A DNA stretch of 5,159 bases, taken from NCBI GenBank assembly GCA_031266115.1, contig JAISBQ010000265.1, positions 1-5,159 of the forward strand. Direction: 5' to 3'. Shown piece after piece: positions 5,153-5,159 of the stretch. A program made the position numbers and the translations under genes. Origin of the DNA: Bifidobacteriaceae bacterium. GTDB taxonomy: Bacteria > Actinomycetota > Actinomycetes > Actinomycetales > WQXJ01. Each line of letters starts with the position of its first letter. Positions within the stretch are counted from its first letter, which is position 1. The notes under the pieces were generated by a model that was given only the letters and a program-made list of their open reading frames with translations, ran no database searches and was not told where the DNA came from.

Positions 5153-5159
5153 CTCGGAC

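Noticed and set aside
1..5159. CRISPR array, insertion sequence or prophage genes
   Set aside because: No regularly spaced repeats, transposase, integrase or phage structural motifs appear on either strand.

Overview
This 5.2 kb window looks like chromosomal DNA from a high-GC actinobacterium (Actinomycetota). The evidence is the GC-rich third codon positions, several GTG starts, an IdeR/DtxR-type iron box, an Mtu-type PIN toxin and an actinobacterial-style LuxR response regulator. Genus cannot be decided from the sequence. Five of the six protein genes look intact; the histidine kinase starts 7 bases from the window edge, so its N-terminus may be cut. There is one tRNA gene.

Left block (1-2104, minus strand): an iron-uptake pair. 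An FTR1-family ferrous/ferric permease with a fused extracytoplasmic domain is transcribed first, and a P19/Tp34-type metal-binding lipoprotein follows with a 4-bp ATGA overlap. This is the FetM-FetP / FtrC-FtrA arrangement. About 110 bp upstream of the permease lies a 19-bp site matching the IdeR/DtxR consensus at 15 of 19 positions, with a weaker half-matching site beside it, so the pair is probably repressed when iron is plentiful. A perfect 19-bp hairpin follows the lipoprotein at the window edge and may end the transcript.

Middle block (2253-3151, plus strand): a CAU-anticodon tRNA gene with its own likely promoter, then a VapB-VapC toxin-antitoxin pair. The vapB promoter can be read directly: -35 CTGACA, 17-bp spacer, -10 TATGCT, with the predicted start point at or next to the ATG. 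The mRNA is therefore probably leaderless. A 6-bp inverted repeat lies over the -10 and is a good candidate operator. VapC starts by GTGA overlap with vapB.

Right block (3190-5159, minus strand): a two-component system. A membrane sensor kinase with an unusual H-box (His-Asn instead of His-Asp/Glu) lies upstream of a NarL/LuxR-type response regulator, separated by 190 bp that hold inverted repeats but no promoter I can call firmly. The response regulator converges on vapC with only 38 bp between stop codons.

The gap 2006-2292 (287 bp) contains the iron boxes and the tRNA promoter; between them (about 2105-2250) I see only short inverted repeats. I found no CRISPR array, insertion sequence or phage gene. 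Nothing here is clearly an undescribed system; the points most worth checking are the tRNA decoding identity, the leaderless self-regulated vapBC promoter and the atypical kinase active site.
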